A stretch of DNA of 64,000 nucleotides from HK-STAS-PATE-42 sp964461505 (lineage in GTDB: Bacteria; Patescibacteriota; Saccharimonadia; Saccharimonadales; HK-STAS-PATE-42): NCBI GenBank assembly GCA_964461505.1, contig CAYWUW010000003.1, forward strand, positions 1 to 64,000. The letters run 5' to 3'. The number at the start of each line of letters is the position of its first letter. Position 1 is the first letter of the stretch. Below the pieces are notes generated by a model. That model saw only the letters and a list, made by a program, of their open reading frames with translations. It had not been told where the DNA came from and did no database searches. This document shows positions 40,179-48,160 of the stretch, piece by piece. The translations under genes were made by a program, and so were the position numbers.

Positions 40179-41087
40179 TTAGGCTAAAGCTTTGCCTTCG
40201 GAGCCGAAAGCGCGGATTTTTTCTTCGATAACCTCTTGAGTTGCGTCGTTGACTTGTTCCATTAATTTCATTACAGAAAATTCGGCCGGATTATCTGCGA
40301 GGGCTTTTTCTAAGGCTTGACGGTGCGCAATGCGCACATCGGTATTAATATTGATTTTGGAAACTCCGATTTTGGCGGCTTCTTCAAAATAGAAGAGTGG
40401 CGTTCCGGAACCTCCGTGCAGGCTAACGGAACATGGCAAAGCGTTGCAAACTTCTTGCAGTAAACTTAAGTTTAGTTGTTTTGGGGCTGGATATGAGCCG
40501 TGAAGGTTTCCAACAGAGGCGGCAAAGATGTCGATATCGGTGTCATGAACGAATTCTAGAGCCGTTTTGGGGTCTGAAAAGTTCTTTTTAACTTCTTCGT
40601 AATCAATTTGTTCATCGTGGAGGTTAGAGCTTCCGGCAAAATAATGCATCTCGCTTTCTACTATAGCGCCGGTAAACCGGGCGTATTCGGTAACTTGTTT
40701 GGTTTTTTGAATGATTTCTTCTAGCGGAGCGGAATGATCTTTTTGAGAAATATCAATATGAACAAACTCAAAGCCGATATCGATAGCCTCTTTGGCAAGC
40801 TTGACAGAAGGGCCGTGATCTAAATTGAGATAAACTTCGACGCCATATTCATCTTTATAATTATCAACAAGATCGCGGGCGTTTTCTAGGCCAATGGAAT
40901 CTGCCTCTGATTCGCTAAGATTAATTATAACTGGAGCCTTAAGCTTAGCGGCGGCTTTGATAATAGAAATGAGGATGTCTTGGGAATCGATGTTAAACGC
41001 CCCCACGGCAAATTTTTGTTGATGAGCGCGCAGCATTAGCTGTCTAGCTTTAGAGGTTGAAGCGCGAATTTGTTTTAGACTAGCCAT
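40179..41087 (-). CDS. fba: Class II fructose-bisphosphate aldolase
   Basis: Zinc-dependent aldolase cleaving fructose-1,6-bisphosphate in glycolysis, cytosolic. Zinc and catalytic motifs: NLDHGPS (Asp90, His91), the ESEMHYF block, SLHGGSGTP, and ININTDVRIAHR for phosphate binding. Length 302 matches the usual 285-310. It starts at ATG 41087. It is on the same strand as sbcB, but a repeat and promoter separate them. Confidence 0.95.
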   Translation of the reverse strand: MASLKQIRASTSKARQLMLRAHQQKFAVGAFNIDSQDILISIIKAAAKLKAPVIINLSESEADSIGLENARDLVDNYKDEYGVEVYLNLDHGPSVKLAKEAIDIGFEFVHIDISQKDHSAPLEEIIQKTKQVTEYARFTGAIVESEMHYFAGSSNLHDEQIDYEEVKKNFSDPKTALEFVHDTDIDIFAASVGNLHGSYPAPKQLNLSLLQEVCNALPCSVSLHGGSGTPLFYFEEAAKIGVSKININTDVRIAHRQALEKALADNPAEFSVMKLMEQVNDATQEVIEEKIRAFGSEGKALA

Positions 41088-41194
41088 TCTTTTTTGTGTA
41101 AAGCTTTGCCCGCCGATGTAGCTTTAAACTTTTATTAAGCTTAAGTTTAGCATATTCTTGCCTAGGCATTGAAGCTTAATTTTTTGCTTCTGTT

Positions 41195-41420
41195 TTTTTT
41201 GCGTAGCATGGATTCTGCTCTGCAGCGGGATGACGGAGGCGGGAACTTAAATCCAATCTAAGATTTGTCATCTCGAGCCTGCCGAGAGATCTCTTGGATA
41301 CAGTTAAATCTTAGAATTCATCTTAAGTCTTCTTATTCCTCCCCCAGGGGAGAGCCTGCCCCGCATTCATCGCGGGGTGGCCTGAAAGGCCTGAGGGGGC
41401 TTTTTAGAGTTTGTTAAGTT
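41195..41420. repeat. Cluster of intergenic repeats, with family A copy
   Basis: GCGTAGCATGGATTCTGC/GCAGCGGGATGACGG (41199-41236), TCATCTCGAGCCTGCCGAGA (41269-41289), then the family A element at about 41345-41402 with its repeated TTTTTAGAGTTTGTTAAGTT flank. Confidence 0.8.
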
Positions 41421-41519
41421 TAGCTTTTTAAAACTCTTAAGCTTGCATAGTTATAATTTTTAGAGTTAAAATGTTTGTTAAGTTTAGTGAAAAAGTAAGA
41501 TTTTAGAGGATTATCATCA

Positions 41520-42431
41520 ATGCAGTTAGAAGAACTCCAAGCAGCTAGAAGTGCGGTTACAGAAATATCTGCAACAGAATTTGCAGAGGAATTTAGTGGT
41601 GGTAAAAATCAAGCAGAAAGGCTAAGCCAATCTTGGCGAGTTCGTGGCGAAGGAGCCGGCCAGCAGGCTGTAAACTTATATGCTCTAGATCCGAAAGATG
41701 TGGTTATTGGGGGTGGTAGATGTAAAGGCTGGTGCCGGGTCTGTGCCATGCAATTAGTAGGAATGAGAAACGCAGCCAACACAGAACTAAGAAGGGATGT
41801 TACTTTGAGTGATGAACCTCAGCCTGTTGCCAAGTGGGTAACGGAATTTGTAATCGGGATTAATGACAGCATGGGTGTAGGTAAGACGGCAGATGAAAGG
41901 CGTAAAGAACTCTTCTTACCGTTTGTAGATAGCCTGACCGTAGCTAGCAACAAATCGATGAAGGTGGCCAAAAAAGGAGCTCACCAAATAGCAGATTGGG
42001 TAGTGCGAGGTTTATTGCCAGAAGTTTTTGACGATGATAAGTTCAAGCAAGTTCCTGAAATGGCCGAACAAGCTGCTGCCTTGAGAGCCTTGGGTGAGAT
42101 AACGAGCGAAAGCAAAGCTAGGCGTGCTAAGTATGCGGCTAGGCATGCTGAGTATGCGGCTGGGTATACTGGGTGTGCTGGGCATGTGGCTGGGTGTGCT
42201 GGGTATGCGGCTAGGTATGCTAGGCATGCTGGGTATGCGGCTAGGTATGCTGGGTATGCGGCTAGGTATAGCACCTTAGTGCTTGGCTGGGAGAAAGTTG
42301 GGGAATTGTTAGTGCCGGCTCTGGCTAAACTAATAGCAAGTTCAGTGCCGAAAGAACAAGCTCACTTGGCTGTGGCCAGAAGTAACGCTGATGTTGCTAG
42401 AGCTTTAGAAGAAATGGGAAAAGCGGCTTAG
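41520..42431 (+). CDS. Unrecognised protein with Tyr/Ala heptad repeats
   Basis: 303 residues. The N-terminal part (1-200) has a Cys cluster (GGGRCKGWCRVCAMQ) and helical segments. Residues about 200-252 are a tandem repeat built from the 7-residue unit AGYAARY and shorter variants, with Tyr spaced on one helix face. The last 50 residues are helical. No TAARYTTA motif occurs in the gene. An AGAGGAT ribosome-binding site precedes ATG 41520. A 12-codon upstream frame at 41471-41506 ends before it. No family recognised. Confidence 0.75.
   Translation: MQLEELQAARSAVTEISATEFAEEFSGGKNQAERLSQSWRVRGEGAGQQAVNLYALDPKDVVIGGGRCKGWCRVCAMQLVGMRNAANTELRRDVTLSDEPQPVAKWVTEFVIGINDSMGVGKTADERRKELFLPFVDSLTVASNKSMKVAKKGAHQIADWVVRGLLPEVFDDDKFKQVPEMAEQAAALRALGEITSESKARRAKYAARHAEYAAGYTGCAGHVAGCAGYAARYARHAGYAARYAGYAARYSTLVLGWEKVGELLVPALAKLIASSVPKEQAHLAVARSNADVARALEEMGKAA
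42118..42271 (+). repeat. 21-bp tandem coding repeat
   Basis: Built from GCTGGGTATGCGGCTAGGTAT and 9- or 12-base pieces of it. All units are multiples of three, so copy-number changes keep the frame. Confidence 0.9.
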
Positions 42432-42459
42432 CAAAAAAACGCTCAAAAAGAAGTTAAGC

Positions 42460-44154
42460 TTAAGAAACAATGATTACCGGCGTGCCGATATCAACAAAGT
42501 TATAAACCCACTGCGCATCGTTGTTGCTCATTCCCATGCAGCCGTGCGAGGTGTTTTCAACGCCGAATTTGTTATGCCAGTAAACTCCGTGCATGGCGTA
42601 ACCTCCGGCTTTAAAGTAGGCCACCCATTCAATGTTCGGAACCGAGTAATAATCTGCCGTTCCTGGCCGGCCACCGGTCATGGTTTTAACTCTTACTTTG
42701 CGTAAAACAGAATAATTGCCAGTTGGCGTTGGTGTAGAGCTTTTGCCAGAAGACATTGGGAATGAGTTTACCAAATTGGCTCCTTCGTAGGCGTAAACTC
42801 TAAATTTAGAAATATCGGCAAAAATCCAGCGTCCGCCACTGGCGGCAATGTTTTCGGTTGGGGCGGCTTGCTCGCTAAATTCAAGGTTGATGGTTCCAGA
42901 TTTGGCACTTAGCAACAAGCTATAAAGTTGAGATTTGGCAGAACTTAAATTGCTGACCTGTTGGCCAGAAATTCCTTCTTGCAGCAAGATTTCGCCTCCC
43001 TCAATATTGGCAACCAGGCGCTTTTCCATCTTACGATTTAGTTTTTTTGCTAGATTATCTAAATAGGCATCGCTTTTGGCTTGGCTAAACTTAACTTGAT
43101 AGCTAGAATTGGCAGGTTCTGGAGTTAGAACAATCCAATCTTTAAGTTCGCTAGAACTTGGCGAATAGCTTTTTTGTGGAGTTTGAAAACTGATTTTGTT
43201 TTGCAAATAAGAATTGGCTAAACTTAGCGGCTGAGTTAAATTATCAGCCAAGATATCTGGATTGACGTTGCTAATTGTTAAGTTTAGCTGCGAGGAATCT
43301 AGCTTGCTAAGCTTAAGTTGGAGCTCAGAAGCAAGTTTTTTGGAATCGATTCCAAGCCCTGATACTTCTGGAACAACTATAAACTTATTTTGATCTGTAT
43401 TAAATTCAACTTTAGCGTCTTCTGGCAAACGCCCATCAGAATAATTGATTTTGAGAAATTCCTTAAGCTTAGGTTCGCTGTAAGAGAACTTGGCTTCGAT
43501 ATTGCGAGATTTAAATAGTTCAAACGGCTTTTGCCAGAATCTGTAAGAATTAAGCTTAGCGCTTAGAGCTTGCTGACTTTGTTCAATTTGGGGGCTGAAG
43601 CCGAGTTCTTGCGGGGTAAAACTCTTGCTTTGATTTTGGTAACTTAAGTTTAGTTTATAGCCATCAAGTTGGTTATTGATTTGCTGGAAGGCCTCTTGTT
43701 TGTTGCTACTTAAAGCTTGGCCAGCAAAAGTGGTTTTAGGCAAAATCTTATTTTTAAAGATTAAATTTGGTAGCAGGAAAAAGAGAAGTAGAAGGGTGGC
43801 TGGAATTAATCCAAAAAGAATTTTTTTAGATTTAAACTTAGTAAACTGAGTGAATTTAGATAATTTAGATTTCGCAACCGGAGCTAGAATTGAATTCGGA
43901 ATTGGAGTTGGGATTTGGGCTTCGGGCTTTTTTGGTGATTTTTTAGAGTTGGACTTAAGTTTAGCAGAAGCTTTAGATTTGGTCTTTTTTTTAGAGTTAG
44001 CTTGCAGAGTTGGTTTGGAGCTGGTTTTTTTGCCAGGGTTTGGATTTTGAGTAGAACTCAAATTTTGAGCCGAGCTGCTTGTTGAGCTATCTGCCCCGCT
44101 ACTTTCGGCTAAGCTTAACTTACCGAGAGATTCTGAAATATGGATATGTCTCAC
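42460..44154 (-). CDS. L,D-transpeptidase (YkuD) with membrane anchor
   Basis: Peptidoglycan cross-linking enzyme of 564 residues with GTG start at 44154. A Lys/Ser-rich cytoplasmic tail (1-125) precedes a membrane segment (KKILFGLIPATLLLLFFLLP). A PG-binding-4 type region (about 180-400) follows. The YkuD domain lies at the C-terminus with HGVYWHNKFGVENTSHGCMGMS: the His, Gly and catalytic Cys of the SHGCMGMS block. The gene lies 58 bases after yidC. L,D-transpeptidases of this architecture are common in Gram-positive bacteria. Confidence 0.92.
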   Translation of the reverse strand: MRHIHISESLGKLSLAESSGADSSTSSSAQNLSSTQNPNPGKKTSSKPTLQANSKKKTKSKASAKLKSNSKKSPKKPEAQIPTPIPNSILAPVAKSKLSKFTQFTKFKSKKILFGLIPATLLLLFFLLPNLIFKNKILPKTTFAGQALSSNKQEAFQQINNQLDGYKLNLSYQNQSKSFTPQELGFSPQIEQSQQALSAKLNSYRFWQKPFELFKSRNIEAKFSYSEPKLKEFLKINYSDGRLPEDAKVEFNTDQNKFIVVPEVSGLGIDSKKLASELQLKLSKLDSSQLNLTISNVNPDILADNLTQPLSLANSYLQNKISFQTPQKSYSPSSSELKDWIVLTPEPANSSYQVKFSQAKSDAYLDNLAKKLNRKMEKRLVANIEGGEILLQEGISGQQVSNLSSAKSQLYSLLLSAKSGTINLEFSEQAAPTENIAASGGRWIFADISKFRVYAYEGANLVNSFPMSSGKSSTPTPTGNYSVLRKVRVKTMTGGRPGTADYYSVPNIEWVAYFKAGGYAMHGVYWHNKFGVENTSHGCMGMSNNDAQWVYNFVDIGTPVIIVS

Positions 44155-44212
44155 CCTGACAAAACTTAATTTTGTTTTCTATCCTAATTATACAACAAAA
44201 ATTCAGAAAATT

Positions 44213-45223
44213 CTACTTCTTTTTTGATGACTTCTTAGCTTTAGATTTTACACTAGTCTTCTTTTTAACAGAAGCTTTTTTGGAATTGTTTTTTTTAGAA
44301 TTAGTTTTAGGTTTGCTTTTAGCGCTTGCGGTTGGAGTGGATTTTTTGGAATTAGTGGTGGCTTGTGCTGCTTTTGGAGTTGGTTTTGAATTTTGCTTGG
44401 CCTCTTTGCCGGTTAGAACTTTAACTGTTGGCTTGGATTGTTCTTCAGTAACTTCGGCATGTTTTTCTTGTTGCAGAATAAAATATTGTTGGAAGATGGC
44501 TACAAGAGCTCCGGCTGCAAGATAAAAGCTGATTGCACCTTCTACGCTTAATGAAATCCAGCCGAAAAGCAGAACCATGATGTAGGGCATTGAGTTTTGC
44601 AACTTTTCGTTTGGATCGTCGGTTTGGGCTTTTTTTGGAGGTAGAGTTTGGCGAACTTGCAAAAATTGAATTAAGATTGAGGCAATTGCAACAACTAGAA
44701 CTGGGATGTAGACTTCGTTATTGGCAAATGGACGCCGGGCGAGATCTGCCCAATCGGCAAAAGTTGTAATTTGATGACCTCCGCTAGAAAGTACATCTTT
44801 AACGTAACTTAAATCTTTAACAGGGCCATAAAGTAGATTAGCGAGGTTTTGGGTTCCGTTGAAGGCTGTTCTAACTGCTGAGTAAATGGCGATAAAAAGT
44901 GGGAGCTGCACAATAAGAGTTCCGATAGAAGAAAATGGGCTAATGCCATATTTTTTGTAAACTGCCACCGTTTCGCGATTGACTTTTTCGAGTATGGCGC
45001 GATCTTTTGAGCCTTTAGATTGAGCGCGAATCTTTTTTACCTCTGGGGCAACTTTTTGCATAACACGAGTTTGGTGAATCTGCTTTTTGATGAGCGGCCA
45101 CATTAATAAGCGAACGATAATTGTGAAAACTAGAATGGCGAGGCCAAGATCTTGCCCTGGAATAAAGTTTTGAATTGTAATAAGAAGGTTAAGAACTGGT
45201 TTTACAAAAATTGTTTGCCACAT
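44213..45223 (-). CDS. yidC: Membrane protein insertase YidC
   Basis: Oxa1/YidC insertase that integrates proteins into the membrane, alone or with Sec. 336 residues with about five membrane segments. The N-terminal LVFTIIVRLLMWPLIKKQIHQTRVMQKVAPEVKKI block holds the conserved Arg in the hydrophilic groove. Later ISPFSSIGTLIVQLPLFIAIYSAVR and MPYIMVLLFGWISLS are recognisable. The C-terminal 90 residues are Lys/Ser-rich, the tail that contacts the ribosome. rnpA, rpmH and jag are not adjacent. Confidence 0.94.
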   Translation of the reverse strand: MWQTIFVKPVLNLLITIQNFIPGQDLGLAILVFTIIVRLLMWPLIKKQIHQTRVMQKVAPEVKKIRAQSKGSKDRAILEKVNRETVAVYKKYGISPFSSIGTLIVQLPLFIAIYSAVRTAFNGTQNLANLLYGPVKDLSYVKDVLSSGGHQITTFADWADLARRPFANNEVYIPVLVVAIASILIQFLQVRQTLPPKKAQTDDPNEKLQNSMPYIMVLLFGWISLSVEGAISFYLAAGALVAIFQQYFILQQEKHAEVTEEQSKPTVKVLTGKEAKQNSKPTPKAAQATTNSKKSTPTASAKSKPKTNSKKNNSKKASVKKKTSVKSKAKKSSKKK

Positions 45224-45329
45224 AAAATTTAGAAAAAGGTTTTTTAGATTTGGTTGTTTGTTGTTTAAAGAAGATTATAGCTTAAAACTATTCTTTGAGA
45301 AAAGTGATTAAGCTTAATTCCTTTTTTTA

Positions 45330-45730
45330 TATCCCCAGTCAAAAGAAAGACATCAATAAGAGTAGAGCTTATTCCAGCTTGTCTGGAATATCCCTTACTT
45401 TTTATAGAAGATAGCCCGAATAAATCGAACTAAGCTTAACTCCCGCCGCTGTCATCCCCAGCCTGACTGGGGATCCAATCAAAAAAGAATCCTTTATTTA
45501 ATTAGATCCTGAAACAAGCACGTCATGGCGACATGCCATGGTTCGGGATGACAGAGTTGGTGGTTCGGGATGACAAAGAAAGATACGCTTACTGAAACCC
45601 AAGAGATCTCTCGTCAGGCTCGAGATGACAACTCTTAGGCTAGACTTAAGCTCCACTACTGTCATCCCCACTCCTTCCTCCGTCATCCCGGCGCAGGCCG
45701 GGATCCATGCTACGCAGGAATAAGAAGGCT
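45330..45730. repeat. Cluster of intergenic palindromic repeats
   Basis: No gene in this part of the yidC-ruvC spacer. It holds TATTCCAGCTTGTCTGGAATA (45370-45391), a GTCATCCCCAGCCTGACTGG-type element (45450-45473), a GATCCTGAAACAAGCACG element (45503-45553), an inverse TCGAGATGACA element (45596-45630), and a TGCGTAGCATGG-type end in inverse (45682-45717). Confidence 0.8.
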
Positions 45731-45763
45731 AAGCTTAATCAAAAATGCTAGAGTAAAGAATGT

Positions 45764-46246
45764 ATGCGAATTTTAGGAATTGACCCAGGAACGGGAATCG
45801 TTGGTTTTGGTGTAATTGATGTTCTCAATGGAAATAGTTACAAGCTGGTAGATGCGGGGGTGATTAGAACTCCGGTAAATCAGGAACTCAGCGAAAGGTT
45901 AGAAACAATTTTTGCGGAAATTTCTGAGGTTATTAAGCAGAACAAGCCAGATTGGGTAAGTATCGAAAAGTTATTTTTTGCGCAAAATGTAACTACGGCA
46001 ATTAGTGTGAGTCATGCTAGAGGAGTTTTGATGCTGGCGGCAAAGCTGGCTAGGCTTAAGGTGGCAGAATATACGCCTCTGCAAATTAAGCAGGCTCTAA
46101 CTGGTTACGGCAGAGCTGATAAAAAGCAAGTTCAGGCTATGGTGCAGGTTATTTTGGAACTTGATGAGCCAATTAAGCAAGATGATTGTGCAGATGCGGT
46201 GGCAGCGGCAATTTGCCACGCGATGAGTTCTGGCTTTGAGGCTTAA
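45764..46246 (+). CDS. ruvC: Holliday-junction resolvase RuvC
   Basis: Dimeric endonuclease cutting Holliday junctions after RuvAB branch migration. Catalytic acids are visible: D7 in RILGIDPGTG, Glu in SIEKLFFAQN and the C-terminal pair in QDDCADAVAAAICH. Length 160 is standard. ATG 45764 follows an extended -10 box TGCTAGAGT by 9 bases. ruvA and ruvB are not in the window. Together with RecG and RecR this gives a fair share of the recombination set. Confidence 0.96.
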   Translation: MRILGIDPGTGIVGFGVIDVLNGNSYKLVDAGVIRTPVNQELSERLETIFAEISEVIKQNKPDWVSIEKLFFAQNVTTAISVSHARGVLMLAAKLARLKVAEYTPLQIKQALTGYGRADKKQVQAMVQVILELDEPIKQDDCADAVAAAICHAMSSGFEA

Positions 46247-46248
46247 GT

Positions 46249-46953
46249 TTAAGCGACTTTTTTGAATATTCCTGCCTGATATGAGAAGCTGCTACCTTGA
46301 TGCTCAACATGACAATACCGTGTTTCTGCAAGGTTTAAACCTGCCTCTTCAAACGTTGATACAACTAGTTTTTCTATCGTAGACGAGCCTAGCTGAGGAT
46401 TTATTTCTGTAGATAAATGAGAATCGTAAACTATTGGTATACCTAGAGGTGAGAGCCAGGCTTCACCGCCAGGAACCAACACTCGAGAAACCTCTGATGC
46501 AGCCTGCTGGAGATCTTTTAGAATTAAGTTATCCGGAAGTGGTTTGCCTTTTACAACATGTTGCCCATGAAGAGCCTCCACCCAAAGAAGGGGGAGACTC
46601 CAAGTTGAGATTACGGTATGGAAAGCTTCTTTTGTGAAGGGCAGTTTTTGCGCAATGCCTTTAACTTGAGCCCCATATCTTCCAAACGAAGTAGTGGGAT
46701 CTAAGCTTACATAGTGGGCATCTGGAGCCAGAGCGCGGAGGTTCTGCTCGACATAACCGTTATGAGCACTACCTAAGTTGAGTATCCTTCCGCCAGATAA
46801 TCTATTTCTGTACTCATCTATATCATGAACATTCCATATAAACCTACCGAAATCGGTAAAAAGAGACGCCCCTTTCGCTACTCCCGCGCCAGTATTCTGA
46901 AAAACCAAATTCCTGCCATCCCCATATTGAGATACTGGTCTTACATTATTCAT
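46249..46953 (-). CDS. SAM-dependent methyltransferase-like protein
   Basis: 234 residues with a class I Rossmann methyltransferase outline: motif I RILNLGSAHNGYVEQNLRAL, the motif II acid in VSLDP, the post-I region GIAQKLPFTKEAFHTVIS and motif III VLVPGGEAWLSPLG. No target is suggested. The start at ATG 46953 is favoured over 46989 since a -10 box lies 7 bases before it. It ends 2 bases past the ruvC stop (convergent) and diverges from the LexA-type gene. Only one TAARYTTA motif was seen in it. Confidence 0.72.
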   Translation of the reverse strand: MNNVRPVSQYGDGRNLVFQNTGAGVAKGASLFTDFGRFIWNVHDIDEYRNRLSGGRILNLGSAHNGYVEQNLRALAPDAHYVSLDPTTSFGRYGAQVKGIAQKLPFTKEAFHTVISTWSLPLLWVEALHGQHVVKGKPLPDNLILKDLQQAASEVSRVLVPGGEAWLSPLGIPIVYDSHLSTEINPQLGSSTIEKLVVSTFEEAGLNLAETRYCHVEHQGSSFSYQAGIFKKVA

Positions 46954-46960
46954 CTTGTTT

Positions 46961-46989
46961 ATTATAGCATAAGATAGATTGTTTTTCAA
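46961..46989 (-). promoter_or_regulatory. Promoter TTGAAA-17-TATAAT
   Basis: Minus-strand TTGAAA (46984-46989) and TATAAT (46961-46966), with ATG 46953 only 7 bases after the -10 box. The -35 box reaches the start codon of the divergent gene at 46989. Confidence 0.7.
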
Positions 46990-47552
46990 TGGTTGAGGGC
47001 ATGCCTCAACATAGATTTGCTAAACTTAAGGTTAGTATGCAGGCAAATGGACAATCTGGGCAGAAAAAGAAGGCGGCGCAAGTTGCGGCGCAGAGAAAAA
47101 CTCCAACAAAAGCTGAGCACCAAGTTTTAAGCTTTATTGCAGAATTTATTAACCAGCATGGTTATGGCCCCAGTTATCGAGAGATTATGCGTGGCTGTGG
47201 CTATTCTACTTTAAGCGCAGTGAGTTTGCACGTTGATGCTTTGGTTCATTTAGGATATTTAGAAAAGAAGGAGCGCGGCGCTAGAAGCCTAAGCTTAACG
47301 GTAAAGGCGAAAGTTCCAAAAGCAAATATAGAGGTTGAAAAGCAGAAGGCGGCCAGCCCGAAAACTTATGAAAAGTGGTTGGTTGAAAAAGTGGGAAATA
47401 AGTTTAAAGAGGTTGAATTAAACTTAGATGCGGTGGCAATGGATAATTTGTATGTTCTAACTGGGGCGTTGAAGATTCTGGGTTATGATGCGGCGGCTTT
47501 GGTTTTTAAGGCAAGGCTAACAGAGCTAACCGAGAAGTTTAAGAAGCTTTAA
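46989..47552 (+). CDS. LexA-type DNA-binding protein without protease domain
   Basis: 187 residues. Residues about 37-95 match the LexA N-terminal winged helix (TKAEHQVLSFIAEFINQHGYGPSYREIMRGCGY, SLHVDALVHLGYLEK). The serine-lysine autoprotease that completes LexA is missing. The C-terminal 80 residues are a different Lys-rich helical region. It could be a DNA-damage or phage-type repressor fragment turned into a regulator, but no operator is identified. Starts at 46989, 47001 and 47037 are all possible. Confidence 0.75.
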   Translation: MVEGMPQHRFAKLKVSMQANGQSGQKKKAAQVAAQRKTPTKAEHQVLSFIAEFINQHGYGPSYREIMRGCGYSTLSAVSLHVDALVHLGYLEKKERGARSLSLTVKAKVPKANIEVEKQKAASPKTYEKWLVEKVGNKFKEVELNLDAVAMDNLYVLTGALKILGYDAAALVFKARLTELTEKFKKL

Positions 47553-47623
47553 ATCTTGCAAGTAAGATCTTGGTTTTGACAGTTCTGTGGGTGTGTTGCT
47601 CATAGCTAATCATTCTACTCTCT

Positions 47624-48045
47624 GTCATTCCCGCGAAGGCGGGAATCTTAGATTATATTCAACCTTAGTTTCTGCCACTGCTAATCGACTAGAGTTGGGT
47701 ACAAATCTATCCATTTGGGGTTATCCTTGACGATAAGATTAATCTTCCATTGGCGATTCCATTTTTTGAGTCTCTTTTCTCGGAGTATTGCAGACTCTAT
47801 GTCTGGATGCTCCTCAAAATAGACCAGCCTTTTTATGTGATAGAGTCTAGTGTGGCTTTTTATATTTTCGTGTTTATGTTGCCAAGTGCGCTTTATCAAA
47901 TCTGAAGTGACACCGATATATATGGCGCCGTCAGTTTTTGTGGCAAAAATGTAGATATATGCGGCCATAACGGGTATTCTGGATTAGACTTAAATTATAT
48001 TTTAACAGAACCCAAATCTAAGATTCCCGCCTTCGCGGGAATGAC
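47624..48045 (-). mobile_element. GIY-YIG cassette with perfect inverted repeats, copy 2
   Basis: Left end 47624-47654 and right end 48015-48045 are perfect 31-base inverted repeats of each other. Each contains a hairpin (CCCGCGAAGGCGGG and its complement). The 288-base GIY-YIG gene lies between them with about 26 and 46 bases of spacing. The same end type occurs singly at 5207 and 10634. Confidence 0.75.
47681..47968 (-). CDS. Small GIY-YIG endonuclease
   Basis: 95 residues, YhbQ/COG2827 type. Motifs: YIYIFATKTDGAIYIGVTSDLIKRTWQHK, the EHPDIESAILREKRLKKWNRQWK helix and NPKWIDLYP end. It is homologous to 36381 over its whole length with many substitutions, so the copies are not recent duplicates. 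It is the only gene between two perfect inverted repeats. Role unknown. Confidence 0.88.
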   Translation of the reverse strand: MAAYIYIFATKTDGAIYIGVTSDLIKRTWQHKHENIKSHTRLYHIKRLVYFEEHPDIESAILREKRLKKWNRQWKINLIVKDNPKWIDLYPTLVD

Positions 48046-48160
48046 GGAACTAAAGTTAAACTTAACATCCGCCAAACAGAGCCACACTTGGCGACGAGTC
48101 GCTATACCCCCCAAAAAAATGGAGAGGCGGCGGAGACCCTTATGGATTTAAAAAAGAGCT

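Noticed and set aside
42118..42271. Possible CRISPR array
   Set aside because: Repeats are 21 bp, contiguous, in frame and lack spacers; they encode a peptide repeat.
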